Shown: one piece after another, positions 8,988-17,743 of the stretch | Position numbering within the stretch: position 1 is the stretch's first letter | Layout of the letters: each line of letters begins with the position of its first letter | NCBI GenBank assembly: GCA_910587195.1 | Contig: CAJUKL010000005.1 | Span: 1 to 64,000 of the forward strand | Length of the DNA: 64,000 bases | Direction: 5' to 3' | From: an uncultured Clostridia bacterium | Lineage (GTDB): Bacteria; Bacillota; Clostridia; Lachnospirales; Anaerotignaceae | Notes under the pieces: model-generated | Seen by the model: only the letters and a program-made list of their open reading frames with translations | What the model was told of the DNA's origin: nothing | Databases searched by the model: none | Position numbers and translations under genes: made by a program

Positions 8988-9188
8988 ATGGAAAGTGGAT
9001 TATTAGAGCGTATTAATGCTCTCGCAAAAAAACAAAAAACAGAAGGTTTAACAGAACAGGAAATACAAGAAAGAGATGCTCTAAGAAAAGAATATTTAAA
9101 ACAATTTCGAGCAGGCATGACAAATATTTTAGAAAACACTTATTTACAAAAAGAAGATGGTACAGTGGAAAAATTACACAAAAAATAA
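8988..9188 (+). CDS. DUF896 (YnzC-like) small protein
   Basis: A 66-residue helical protein of the DUF896 family, whose prototype is B. subtilis YnzC. The diagnostic stretch is 'RINALAKKQKTEGLTEQEI' (about 7-25) followed by 'RDALRKEYLKQFR'. The fold is a two-helix hairpin and the function is uncertain; YnzC is SOS-linked in Bacillus. The open frame extends further upstream through the preceding gene, but the true start is the ATG at 8988, which has AGAGGAG at 8974-8980 overlapping the end of the upstream coding region. A shared terminator follows. Confidence 0.88.
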   Translation: MESGLLERINALAKKQKTEGLTEQEIQERDALRKEYLKQFRAGMTNILENTYLQKEDGTVEKLHKK

Positions 9189-9189
9189 A

Positions 9190-9212
9190 GCCCCTTATAA
9201 AAGGGGCAAGTT
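9190..9212. terminator. bidirectional terminator between convergent genes
   Basis: GCCCCTT-ATAA-AAGGGGC has a T-rich flank on each side and separates the DUF896 gene (plus) from the 56-residue gene (minus). Confidence 0.75.
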
Positions 9213-9230
9213 TTGTTTTACATTAGCAGA

Positions 9231-9401
9231 TTACTGTTCTGAAATTACTTTTGCTAAAGAACGCAAATCAGACTCTGTTTGTAAATGAGAACCTTTTTCT
9301 TTAATTTCTAATTTAGAATGGAGAGATAAATTATTATAGAATTTTTGTGCTGACTCACAGTTTAACAACAAATCAGCTAAATTTCTGTATGTGTTATGCA
9401 T
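9231..9401 (-). CDS. small conserved clostridial protein, function unknown
   Basis: A 56-residue helical protein. The pattern 'LLNCESAQKFYNNLS' followed by 'LQTESDLRSLAKVI' resembles a widespread but unnamed clostridial family of 50-60 residue proteins in which a Ser-rich 'A-x-F/Y-Y-x-x-L' helix is followed by 'T-x-x-D/E-L'. This family match is from memory and not verified. The start at 9401 rests on a perfect AAGGAGG eight bases upstream; the longer frame from 9473 lacks such a site. An AGACAA/TTGTCT inverted repeat (9468-9484) lies in its promoter region. Confidence 0.65.
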   Translation of the reverse strand: MHNTYRNLADLLLNCESAQKFYNNLSLHSKLEIKEKGSHLQTESDLRSLAKVISEQ

Positions 9402-9544
9402 ATGAATTTCCTCCTTGTCGTTTCGGTTGTGATGCATGAGTGTGTTATTATATTGGCTTTCTGTGTCAGACAATTTTGTTGTCTAAGGATAGAATGTGCA
9501 AAAATCATTTTTTTATACAATATTTTTTAAGGAGAATTACTTTT

Positions 9545-10195
9545 ATGCTGGAACAATATAAAACAGTGCTGGAACAAGGACAGCAAGAAATTGTAGAAAA
9601 AAAATCTCGTTTTATTGCAACAGTGCGTCCCGTCAAAACAGAAGAAGAAGCAAAATCCTTTATTGAAGAAATAAAAAAAATATACTGGAATGCAACACAT
9701 AATGTATTTGCGTATCAAATTGGCGAAAGAAACGAAATACAACGCTTTAGTGATGATGGAGAACCACAAGGCACAGCAGGTATGCCAGTATTAGATGTCT
9801 TACAAAGGGAGGACATTAAAAATACAGCAATTGTTGTTACAAGATATTTTGGTGGTACACTTTTAGGAACAGGTGGATTAGTTCGAGCCTATGGAAAATC
9901 TGCAAAAGAAGGTCTTTTAAAGGCAGGAATTGCAGAAGTTATTTTATATAAAAAATTTCAAATTACCGTTTCTTATACAGATTCTGGAAAAGTACAGTAT
10001 GAAATACTGCAAAATGGATATGAATTATATGACACTCTCTATACAGAAAATGTAACCTATATTGTACTTGTAAAGTTTGGACAAGGAGATATTTTTTTAA
10101 ATAAAATGATAGAAATTACTGGAAACCGTGCAGAAATAAAAGAGGATACTCCCTTTTATGGTGCATGGATAAATGGAAAATTAAATTGTATTTAA
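9545..10195 (+). CDS. YigZ/IMPACT family protein
   Basis: A 216-residue protein with the IMPACT (YigZ) N-terminal domain. 'SRFIATVRPV', 'DDGEPQGTAGMPVL' and 'RYFGGTLLGTGGLVRAYG' are strongly diagnostic. A C-terminal DUF1949 domain (about 140-200) has a ferredoxin-like EF-G domain IV fold. Relatives bind nucleic acid or ribosome-associated partners, and eukaryotic IMPACT regulates Gcn2, but the bacterial role is not settled. The start is the ATG at 9545, with AAGGAGA at 9529-9535, not the longer upstream frame. The yebC gene begins 50 bp downstream, probably in the same transcript. Confidence 0.9.
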   Translation: MLEQYKTVLEQGQQEIVEKKSRFIATVRPVKTEEEAKSFIEEIKKIYWNATHNVFAYQIGERNEIQRFSDDGEPQGTAGMPVLDVLQREDIKNTAIVVTRYFGGTLLGTGGLVRAYGKSAKEGLLKAGIAEVILYKKFQITVSYTDSGKVQYEILQNGYELYDTLYTENVTYIVLVKFGQGDIFLNKMIEITGNRAEIKEDTPFYGAWINGKLNCI

Positions 10196-10245
10196 CTGTA
10201 AAACCACAGATAAATAGAAAAAAGAGAATTTTAAGGAGGATTTTT

Positions 10246-10974
10246 ATGTCAGGACATTCCAAATTTGCAAACATCAAGCACAAAAAAGAAAAAAATGATG
10301 CAAAAAAAGGAAAAATTTTTACAATGTTAGGAAGGGAAATTGCAGTAGCTGTCAAAGCTGGTGGTCCAGACCCTGCTAATAATGGAAAATTGCGTGATGT
10401 AATTGCAAAAGCAAAATCAAACAATATGCCAAACGACACCATTGATAGAAGTATTAAAAAAGCTGCTGGCGGCGGCGATGATGTAAACTATGAAACGGTT
10501 GTATATGAGGGATATGGTCCAAATGGTGTTGCAATTATTGTAGAAGTATTAACAGACAACAGAAACAGAGCAGCAGCAAATGTTAGAAACGCTTTTACAA
10601 AAGGCGGTGGAAATATGGGAACAAGTGGTTGTGTATCCTTTATGTTTGATGAAAAAGGTTTAATTGTAGTAGATAAAGAAGAAGTTGAAATAGAGGAAGA
10701 AGAACTGATGTTAACAGCTATTGATGCTGGTGCAGAAGATGTTGCTTCCGAAGAAGATAGCTATGAAATTACAACTGCTCCAGATGATTTTTCTTCTGTT
10801 AGAGAAGCATTAGAGCAAGCTGGTATTCCTATGGTAAGTGCAGAGGTAACAATGATTCCACAAACTTATACAGAATTAAATAATGAAGAAGAAATTAAAA
10901 AAATGAATAAAATTCTTGACTTACTAGAGGATGATGATGACGTACAAAATGTCTATCATAACTGGGACGAATAA
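10246..10974 (+). CDS. yebC: YebC/PmpR family protein
   Basis: A 242-residue YebC-family protein. It begins 'SGHSKFANIKHKKEKNDA' and has the conserved 'KAGGPDPANNGKLR', 'DRNRAAANVRNAF-TKGGGNMG' and 'WDE' C-terminus features of the family. YebC proteins were long annotated as transcription regulators. Recent work links them to translation of difficult (proline-rich) motifs, so the role should be read with care. The start at 10246 is set by AAGGAGG eight bases upstream. It ends at a shared terminator with the convergent SLH gene. Confidence 0.93.
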   Translation: MSGHSKFANIKHKKEKNDAKKGKIFTMLGREIAVAVKAGGPDPANNGKLRDVIAKAKSNNMPNDTIDRSIKKAAGGGDDVNYETVVYEGYGPNGVAIIVEVLTDNRNRAAANVRNAFTKGGGNMGTSGCVSFMFDEKGLIVVDKEEVEIEEEELMLTAIDAGAEDVASEEDSYEITTAPDDFSSVREALEQAGIPMVSAEVTMIPQTYTELNNEEEIKKMNKILDLLEDDDDVQNVYHNWDE

Positions 10975-10980
10975 AATTAA

Positions 10981-11016
10981 AACTCCCCTTATTTTTTATA
11001 ATAAGAGGAGTTTTTT
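10981..11016. terminator. bidirectional terminator after yebC
   Basis: AACTCC(CC)TTATT pairs with AATAAGAGGAGTT, followed by TTTT on the plus strand and AT-rich DNA on the minus strand, between convergent genes. Confidence 0.75.
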
Positions 11017-11017
11017 A

Positions 11018-12337
11018 TTATTTTACAATATTTTCACAAAATCTCATTAAAATAGAAGAAACTTGTGCACGGGTTGCACTACCTTTTGGAACTAATGTTG
11101 TATTTGTTATACCACTTATCAAGCCTGTTCCATTTGCCCATTGTATTGCTGTTATAGCATAAGAACTAATTTCTTCTACATCTACATAATTGGAAAGATT
11201 GTTTGTATAACTTGTATTATAATTTTTGTATTGTGCATAACGGTATAAAATAGATGCCATTTGTTCGCGTGTAATTGTGTCATTTGGACCAAAATTTCCG
11301 TTACCATAACCAGATACAATACCATTTGCAGAAGCCCATGCAACTGCTTCTGTATAATATTGATTTTGTTCTATATCTGTAAAATTAGAAACAGGTGCAG
11401 TAGGTTTCCCATCCAAACGATGTAATATGGTTACTATCATACCACGAGTTGTTGTCGTATCAGGACTAAACATTGTGGTACTCGTTCCTGCCATCATGCT
11501 TTGTTCATACACATATTTTACACAAGAATAATACCAATCACTTTCTTTTACATCTATAAACGGCAAAATGATATTTTCATTTGTATCTGGAGTGGATGGT
11601 GGTATTATTACAGATATAGCTTTAAATTCTACCTTTACAGTAACATTAGAAGAAGGCATTGTAAAAGTATATTGCTTGTCTTTTGGTGTCAAATCTATTT
11701 TTTTATTCTCTTTATCTATTACTGTAATAGAATCTAATGCATAACCCACTTGTGGTGCAGGTGTAATTGCTATAGTTTGTCCTTTATAAGCAGAAAAAGC
11801 ACTTAATTTTACAGAACCATTTTCTGTATCTTCTACATCAATTTTATAACTTGAAGAACGATTGCTACTGCTTGAACTGCTAGATGAACTACTAGAATGA
11901 GAAGTAGAACTTCCTGGAATATAAACTGAATCATATTCTGTTTTGTTTAAATCCTCATCAAGCAGCTTTAAATCAAATGCAGATTGAATTGTAAAAGAAG
12001 AATCAGAAGAAATTTCTCCTAATTTTATAAAAGATTCCTCTGGGTTTAAAGGAGTATCTTTAGAAACAATATACAAAGTAACATCTAAGCCATCATTGCT
12101 ATAGGTGGTATATGCGCCATCTATGGTTGTACTATAATCTTTTTTATCCTTTGTGCTTGTTGTCAACGTAATTTCTATTCCATAACAATTTTCAGGAATA
12201 TGATTTAATATCAGCGTTTTACTATTATTTTTAGAATCTATTTCTAAAGAAGGATTTTCTGCGCCAAAAACATTACTTGTTAAAAACAATATACATAGTA
12301 AGGTTGCCGGCAAAAATAAAAAATTCTTTTTTTTCAT
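11018..12337 (-). CDS. secreted protein with three SLH domains and a beta-repeat
   Basis: A 439-residue exported protein. A signal peptide (1-26, cut after 'SNVFG-A') is followed by an N-terminal beta-sandwich-like region (about 27-145, 'YGIEITLTTS'). A polyserine linker (about 150-165) leads to an InlB/Listeria-type beta-repeat (about 168-238, 'GSVKLSAFSAYKGQTIAI'). Three SLH domains (about 262-310, 322-370, 385-435) carry the 'ITREQMASIL' signature. SLH domains bind pyruvylated secondary wall polymer, so this is a surface anchor. It follows the dockerin-bearing M60 peptidase on the same strand, making it a possible partner. Whether the N-terminal region is cohesin-like cannot be told from sequence alone. 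Confidence 0.88.
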   Translation of the reverse strand: MKKKNFLFLPATLLCILFLTSNVFGAENPSLEIDSKNNSKTLILNHIPENCYGIEITLTTSTKDKKDYSTTIDGAYTTYSNDGLDVTLYIVSKDTPLNPEESFIKLGEISSDSSFTIQSAFDLKLLDEDLNKTEYDSVYIPGSSTSHSSSSSSSSSSSNRSSSYKIDVEDTENGSVKLSAFSAYKGQTIAITPAPQVGYALDSITVIDKENKKIDLTPKDKQYTFTMPSSNVTVKVEFKAISVIIPPSTPDTNENIILPFIDVKESDWYYSCVKYVYEQSMMAGTSTTMFSPDTTTTRGMIVTILHRLDGKPTAPVSNFTDIEQNQYYTEAVAWASANGIVSGYGNGNFGPNDTITREQMASILYRYAQYKNYNTSYTNNLSNYVDVEEISSYAITAIQWANGTGLISGITNTTLVPKGSATRAQVSSILMRFCENIVK

Positions 12338-12361
12338 AACCTTTTCCTTTCTTCATGAATA

Positions 12362-12385
12362 CCCCTCCCTTATGTAGGGGAGGGG
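12362..12385 (-). terminator. GC-rich hairpin between the M60 and SLH genes
   Basis: CCCCTCCC and GGGAGGGG form a perfect 8-bp stem with an 8-nt loop. There is no clear T run on the minus strand, so it may be a partial terminator or an mRNA-stability hairpin. The stretch 12414-12534 next to it holds an out-of-frame acidic tail of the M60 gene (see findings). Confidence 0.45.
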
Positions 12386-12534
12386 AGTATTATTAAGTTT
12401 CTTCTGTTTGTTGCTAGTCATTTTCTATTTTGTCATTTTCCGATTTTTCTTTTGTTATATCATTTTCTATTTCTTCTTGTTCTTGTACATCATTTTTCAC
12501 ATTATTTTCTATTTCTTCTGTTTCCTCTTGATTA

Positions 12535-15500
12535 TCAATTTTCTTCTTCCTCTATATAAGGTGTGGTGGAAGGAACATCTAATTGATAAGATGCTACAGT
12601 TGACGTCAATTCAATCGTAGGAATATTTTCTTTTAATTTTTCAATTTTTTGTTCTACATCTGTAGGAGCTTCTTCTTCATGGTCACTTGCAACTTTGCCA
12701 TCAACAGGAAAACTAATCCAAATAGTTTCACTTGTCAGACGTTTTGAAGTAGCATTTTCTGGGTCATCTGTCCGATACATTACAGCACGCATTTCTACTG
12801 GTAAATCATCACCAAGTTCTGCTATTTCTGTTTCTAAATCAGGAACAAATAAGAAAAATCCATCACTTGTATCACTAACTGCACCATCTTCTGGAATTTC
12901 ACTAAAAAGTAAAGAATATCCGTTTATAGGGTGTTCTACTTGTGTACTTTCTTCTTCTGCTATTGGAGAAGTAGTATTATATCGACCTTCTATTTGTATT
13001 ATGTTATATCCAGGATTTCCACGATAAGTACCTACAATAACTACTGTTCCAGCTGGAATAGATTCTGTATCACTATATGGATAATCCTCTTTTAACTTAC
13101 CTACACTTACATTATTTGCTATAACAGAACTATCTCCATTTCCATAAAAATCAACACGGTCACCAGGATAATCTAACAGTTCGACTGTTCCTGTATAATT
13201 TTGTATTTCCATTACTGCTACATCATAAGTCCAAATACGGGTATCCTCAGATGGTGCTCCTGGTTTATTGAAATACAAAGGTTCTTCTGCATTAAAACTA
13301 CTATTTTCTTTTACAGTTATCCAATCAGAATTCTTTGAATTTTTTACTCGAATTGTAGCAGTGCCATTTGTACTAGCCTTAATTCCAGTAACCGGAACAA
13401 CAGCATCTCCATTCATTGTAATTACTATTTTTCCATCTTCCGTTGAAGTTGTATACAAATTAGGTGAAATTGTTGTATCATAAGCAATTCTAATTTCTGC
13501 TGCTGTTGTTTTTTCACCCATATTACCCAATTTATCTACTGGAATAATAGCATAGGTATAAGTTAAATTATTTGCTGCACCTAAATTATCTATATAAGTA
13601 TTTTCTGTTGTAAATCCGATTGGCACACCATTTCTAATAATTTCATGTCCCAACAAATTTTCAGAACCACTATTTGTAATTGTTAATGTTACTTCACTTC
13701 CATTTATAGAAGTAGTAAGCGTGGAAGTTCCCGGATTTGCAGTTGCACCTTCCAATCGAAGCTTATATGATTCATCATTTAAGTACCATATTGCACGATT
13801 TTCTTTTTCACCATTTAATGTTACTTTCATTCCCCAACGATTGAAAAATTCTGTTAAATCTTTTCCTGTAACTTCTGCTGCAATTTTTGCGACTTTTTCA
13901 TCATAAGTACCACTATAGCTTCCAGATTTCCATTTTTTGAAAAACTCATTATAAAAACCAAGTGGATTATCTGCATTATCATAAGCTAAATGTAATTGCC
14001 AATACATACCAAGTTGTGTAAATACATCACCTGCGGCACCTGGACGACCTAAAGCGACTTTTTTATAAATGGACTGCCATTTATTACTTTTTGTCAATCT
14101 TGTATCTGTTATCATATCAGAACCGTTCCATGCTTGAATTGCAATAGAATAAATATTATTTGTAATTTCTGCTTTTCCTAATTTATCCATGTTATGACCA
14201 ATTTCATGTGCAATTCCCCAACCAAATGTATTTAACACACCAGATGAAGTAGGTTTTCCACAAACAAGTGCCGAAGCAGAACCATATTCAATACCTACAT
14301 GATTTCCAGCAGCATACATAAATGCACCTGCAAACATTCGCATATAACGAATATTTTGACGGGTTGTCATTGGATATTGATAAGTATCTAAAGAAGCATC
14401 TGCCGGAATAATACCTTGCACTTTATTTGCTATGAAAAGCGTTTCTTCCCATGCAAGTATATTTTGATACATTGTTTCTACCATATCATTATTAATTCCT
14501 TTCAATCCTGCCAAAATTTGGTCAGCAGGGAGAGAAAGAAGAACGCTTGGCGTAGAAAGTTCTGTTGCATTTTTAATATCTGTTTTTGAACTACCATATT
14601 TTACAACATGTGCTTGCAATTCTTCTATATAAGTTTGAATTTTAGCACGTCTATCCATTTCTGTCATACGATACCAATCAGATAATTCTAACACTGGTAT
14701 TTTAAATGCTTTTTCATTTTCACGAATATGAATCTTAATTTTTCCTGGATTGCTTCCACCATAGGTAAGATAAAGCATACCACCTCGTGTATCTGCAAGA
14801 CTTCCTATTTTAGGAATAGAAATATAATTTCGTCCGTTTTGTAAGGTAATTGCTTGTCCACTCCAAATTCCAGATTCTCCATAATATTGTGTTGGAACAA
14901 CAGAAACTGTTTCTCCTTCCGGAATTTCTGCATAAATCGCTACTTTTGAGTTTGCTAATGCAGAAATACCAATAGGTTGTAAAGCACTAGCTGTCTGTCC
15001 ATATGTGCTATCCAAGGCACCACTACGACTTTGGAAATCATTTTTAATAATACTTGCCGTATTTTCACTATTATTTAAAAGTGTTTGTGCTAATGCCAAT
15101 TCATCTTGTAACAAATTAACATCTAAATAAAAATCACCCATATGCTCTAATTGGTCTGATAACTGCTGAATACTTTGTTGTGTTACAGTAGGTTTTAAAG
15201 CAGTAAAGGCATTGTCTTCAAATAAGTTAGCAATTCCACTGGAAATTTTTTCACTATTATAAAATGCAATTTCTGAAATACTAACACGAGAACCGCCAGC
15301 TACTTGTCCTAAAGCAATAGTAACACTTTCAACATTTTCTACTTCTGGAAACGTAACTATCATATAATTATCTTCTGTTAAAGGTAAATGTCCTGTTGCA
15401 AAAGAATGTTTTGTTTCACTTCCTGTTGTATCTCTTATTGTTACAGTATAGTTGGCAATACTAGTATAATGATTTGTTGTTTTATTCAAATAAGGAGCAA

Positions 15501-17403
15501 ATAATAAATAATTCATATCATGAGGTTCTTTAAAAGTAAAAGTAATACCAGCATTTAAAAACCAATCTCTTGCGACCCAATAAGTATTTGCATCACCATC
15601 TATAAAATGGTCTGTTATAAAATCTGGACAAAATGATTTATCGAAATTAGTAGGGTCTGCCATTGTAATGTTAGTAATTTCACCGTTATCAATTCTTCCT
15701 TCTGTTGGGAAATTAGGTTGCTCCATTTCTTCCGATTCTGGTGTACCGAGCGCAACAGAAGAATAAGGTCCTACACCCATGCTATTTCCTGCTTTTATAG
15801 TAACTTCATAGCTTACATTATTAACAAGACCTGTAATAATTATATTTGTAGCTTCTGTATCACCACCGAATTGTATCCACTCTGCATCACCCTGTTTACG
15901 ATAGAATACTTGATAATAAGCTGCATCTTTTGTTTTTCCCCAGTTAACTCGCAATGATTGATGTGCTGGCGCAACGCTAATATTAGATGGCGCACCTGGA
16001 ACACTTCCTGCTTCTGGTGTTGCAGAAATAATATCAGATGGAGTACCACGCCAATCACCATTTATCGCTGTTATTTGAAAATAATATTTCGTAAGATTTT
16101 TAAGACCATCTACAACTATAGTATTTGTATTACTTGTAACGCTTTGACTTAAATCTGTTTCTTTTGTGCCATATTGTACAATATAACCTGTTACATTGCT
16201 TACTGCATTCCATTTTAAACTAATAGATTTGTCACTTGGTGTTGCTACAATTCCTTTCACTTTGCTATCTACATTTTGTGCATCATCTAAAATAACATCT
16301 TTTAAAAATTGAATTTGTGTTAAAGTAACATACTGTGGTTTACCATCTTGACCAATTACTTTTTTAACTTTAATAGTCACTTTTTTAACAGCAACTTTTT
16401 TACCTAAATCAATGGTAACTGTACTTTTATCTGCAGCACGACCAATAGCATAAAATCCTTGTGGTGCTTGCGTGTCAAATTCATATTCTTCCACATTGCC
16501 ATTCTCTAATTCTAATATTGCTGTACCTGCAACAAGTGCTCCTGTGCCAACAGGACTTGTTAATACAATTTGGCTCATTTCTATACTAGATTGATTAAAA
16601 ACAATGGGGATTAAAATATCATCTCCCTCTGTTTTGGAAAATGTAATCTCATTTCTTCCATTAAATAGATTTTCAATTTGCCCTTCAATATTTAATTTTT
16701 CTGTTTCGAGGGAAGCACTTACAATAGCAGCTCCTTCATATTGATTGGCATTTCCACCAACGTCCATTGTGCGATTTATATAAGCAAGGTCTGAAATATC
16801 TACTATACTATCCCCATTCAAATCATAGGTAATAGAATCATTTTTTTGTCCTAATTCTTTTATAAGCGTTTCTCTGTCAGAAATATTAACAACACCATCA
16901 TTGTTTATATCTCCTAAAGAGAATGTACCATTTGAAGTGCTAACAATAATATGCAAAGAATAATCATTTAACTGAATATTTTCCCGAAATGGAACACAAC
17001 CCTCTCCAGTTAATTCTATGGTATAAGCTCCTGTTTCTAAATCAGAAATAACAATCGTATAAGAACCAACTATAGACTCGTTTGTTATTTCCACTCCATT
17101 TTTATTTTTTGCTGTTACTTCTGTCATTACATTTTGAAAGCCTGTTCCCGTTTTTTCTCCTGTATTTAACGAAAATATTGCATTTTCTGCCCCTTTTGTT
17201 AGTTTAAGTTTAATATCCCTTTTTTTAATATTGTCTAATGATTGCGGTAAAGCAAAATCAACTGTTAAAGTAATAGAGGCACTGCTTTGTATGATAGAAG
17301 TATTTGTAGCGGCAACTGTAATAATAGGAAAATAACTTCCATATGCAGAACAGACCAATAAAAAACTTAACATTACTGCTAGAAATCGTTTAAAACGTTC
17401 CAT
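12535..17403 (-). CDS. secreted M60-type (mucinase-like) metallopeptidase with dockerin, FN3 and F5/8C modules
   Basis: A 1622-residue exported modular enzyme. A signal peptide covers about 1-32. A type I dockerin (about 163-213) has two Ca-binding repeats, 'DINNDGVVNISD' and 'DLNGDSIVDISD'. Two fibronectin III domains (about 385-555) and an F5/8C carbohydrate-binding discoidin domain (about 570-725) follow. The M60/enhancin-like peptidase has the zinc motif 'HEIGHNMDK' near 1064-1072 in 'GWGIAHEIGHN'. M60 peptidases cut mucin-type O-glycoproteins, so host mucus is the likely substrate. A strong SigA promoter and a structured 200-nt leader precede it, and AAAGGAGG marks the start. The C-terminal end appears to be frameshifted, leaving a 41-residue acidic tail out of frame. 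Confidence 0.88.
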   Translation of the reverse strand: MERFKRFLAVMLSFLLVCSAYGSYFPIITVAATNTSIIQSSASITLTVDFALPQSLDNIKKRDIKLKLTKGAENAIFSLNTGEKTGTGFQNVMTEVTAKNKNGVEITNESIVGSYTIVISDLETGAYTIELTGEGCVPFRENIQLNDYSLHIIVSTSNGTFSLGDINNDGVVNISDRETLIKELGQKNDSITYDLNGDSIVDISDLAYINRTMDVGGNANQYEGAAIVSASLETEKLNIEGQIENLFNGRNEITFSKTEGDDILIPIVFNQSSIEMSQIVLTSPVGTGALVAGTAILELENGNVEEYEFDTQAPQGFYAIGRAADKSTVTIDLGKKVAVKKVTIKVKKVIGQDGKPQYVTLTQIQFLKDVILDDAQNVDSKVKGIVATPSDKSISLKWNAVSNVTGYIVQYGTKETDLSQSVTSNTNTIVVDGLKNLTKYYFQITAINGDWRGTPSDIISATPEAGSVPGAPSNISVAPAHQSLRVNWGKTKDAAYYQVFYRKQGDAEWIQFGGDTEATNIIITGLVNNVSYEVTIKAGNSMGVGPYSSVALGTPESEEMEQPNFPTEGRIDNGEITNITMADPTNFDKSFCPDFITDHFIDGDANTYWVARDWFLNAGITFTFKEPHDMNYLLFAPYLNKTTNHYTSIANYTVTIRDTTGSETKHSFATGHLPLTEDNYMIVTFPEVENVESVTIALGQVAGGSRVSISEIAFYNSEKISSGIANLFEDNAFTALKPTVTQQSIQQLSDQLEHMGDFYLDVNLLQDELALAQTLLNNSENTASIIKNDFQSRSGALDSTYGQTASALQPIGISALANSKVAIYAEIPEGETVSVVPTQYYGESGIWSGQAITLQNGRNYISIPKIGSLADTRGGMLYLTYGGSNPGKIKIHIRENEKAFKIPVLELSDWYRMTEMDRRAKIQTYIEELQAHVVKYGSSKTDIKNATELSTPSVLLSLPADQILAGLKGINNDMVETMYQNILAWEETLFIANKVQGIIPADASLDTYQYPMTTRQNIRYMRMFAGAFMYAAGNHVGIEYGSASALVCGKPTSSGVLNTFGWGIAHEIGHNMDKLGKAEITNNIYSIAIQAWNGSDMITDTRLTKSNKWQSIYKKVALGRPGAAGDVFTQLGMYWQLHLAYDNADNPLGFYNEFFKKWKSGSYSGTYDEKVAKIAAEVTGKDLTEFFNRWGMKVTLNGEKENRAIWYLNDESYKLRLEGATANPGTSTLTTSINGSEVTLTITNSGSENLLGHEIIRNGVPIGFTTENTYIDNLGAANNLTYTYAIIPVDKLGNMGEKTTAAEIRIAYDTTISPNLYTTSTEDGKIVITMNGDAVVPVTGIKASTNGTATIRVKNSKNSDWITVKENSSFNAEEPLYFNKPGAPSEDTRIWTYDVAVMEIQNYTGTVELLDYPGDRVDFYGNGDSSVIANNVSVGKLKEDYPYSDTESIPAGTVVIVGTYRGNPGYNIIQIEGRYNTTSPIAEEESTQVEHPINGYSLLFSEIPEDGAVSDTSDGFFLFVPDLETEIAELGDDLPVEMRAVMYRTDDPENATSKRLTSETIWISFPVDGKVASDHEEEAPTDVEQKIEKLKENIPTIELTSTVASYQLDVPSTTPYIEEEEN

Positions 17404-17497
17404 TTTATTCCTCCTTTATCTTTTTTATTAAAAAATATTTCCATTAATAAAAATATAAAAAAATTAAAAAAGAAAAAATTTACAGGAGAAAAAAGAA

Positions 17498-17545
17498 ATA
17501 TCCACTTTTAAAAAGTAAGTGGGCTTAGGCAGAGTCTAAGTCCAC
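17498..17545 (-). promoter_or_regulatory. structured leader with two mutually exclusive hairpins
   Basis: On the minus strand, in the M60 leader, GTGGACTTAG pairs with CTAAGCCCAC. The CCACTT part of that arm can instead pair with AAGTGG further on, and the second hairpin is followed by ATATTTCTTTTTT. This is an attenuator-like layout. No known riboswitch family is recognised. Confidence 0.4.
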
Positions 17546-17613
17546 AATTTCTTTTAATACTATTTTCTTAATCAATCAAATCATATTAAAATAATGGAAA
17601 TCCATTCCTATGT

Positions 17614-17642
17614 ATTATAAAAAATAGAAGGAAAAGTGTCAA
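17614..17642 (-). promoter_or_regulatory. consensus SigA promoter for the M60 gene
   Basis: On the minus strand TTGACA (17637-17642), a 17-bp spacer and TATAAT (17614-17619) match the consensus exactly. The leader to the start codon is about 200 nt. The remainder of 17404-17743 shows no gene. Confidence 0.85.
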
Positions 17643-17743
17643 TGCCTGTCAGAATAATAATTTTTTGTATTGACGAATGTGGAATAATTGTAATCCCATC
17701 GTAATATAATAAAAGTGACATAAAATTTAGGGAGAAATCAATC

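Noticed and set aside
11850..11910. Simple repeat as an independent element
   Set aside because: It encodes the polyserine linker of the SLH protein and is explained by that.
12408..12620. Plus-strand frame of 70 codons
   Set aside because: Composition is a mirror of the acidic tail and end of the M60 gene on the minus strand, and there is no ribosome binding site.
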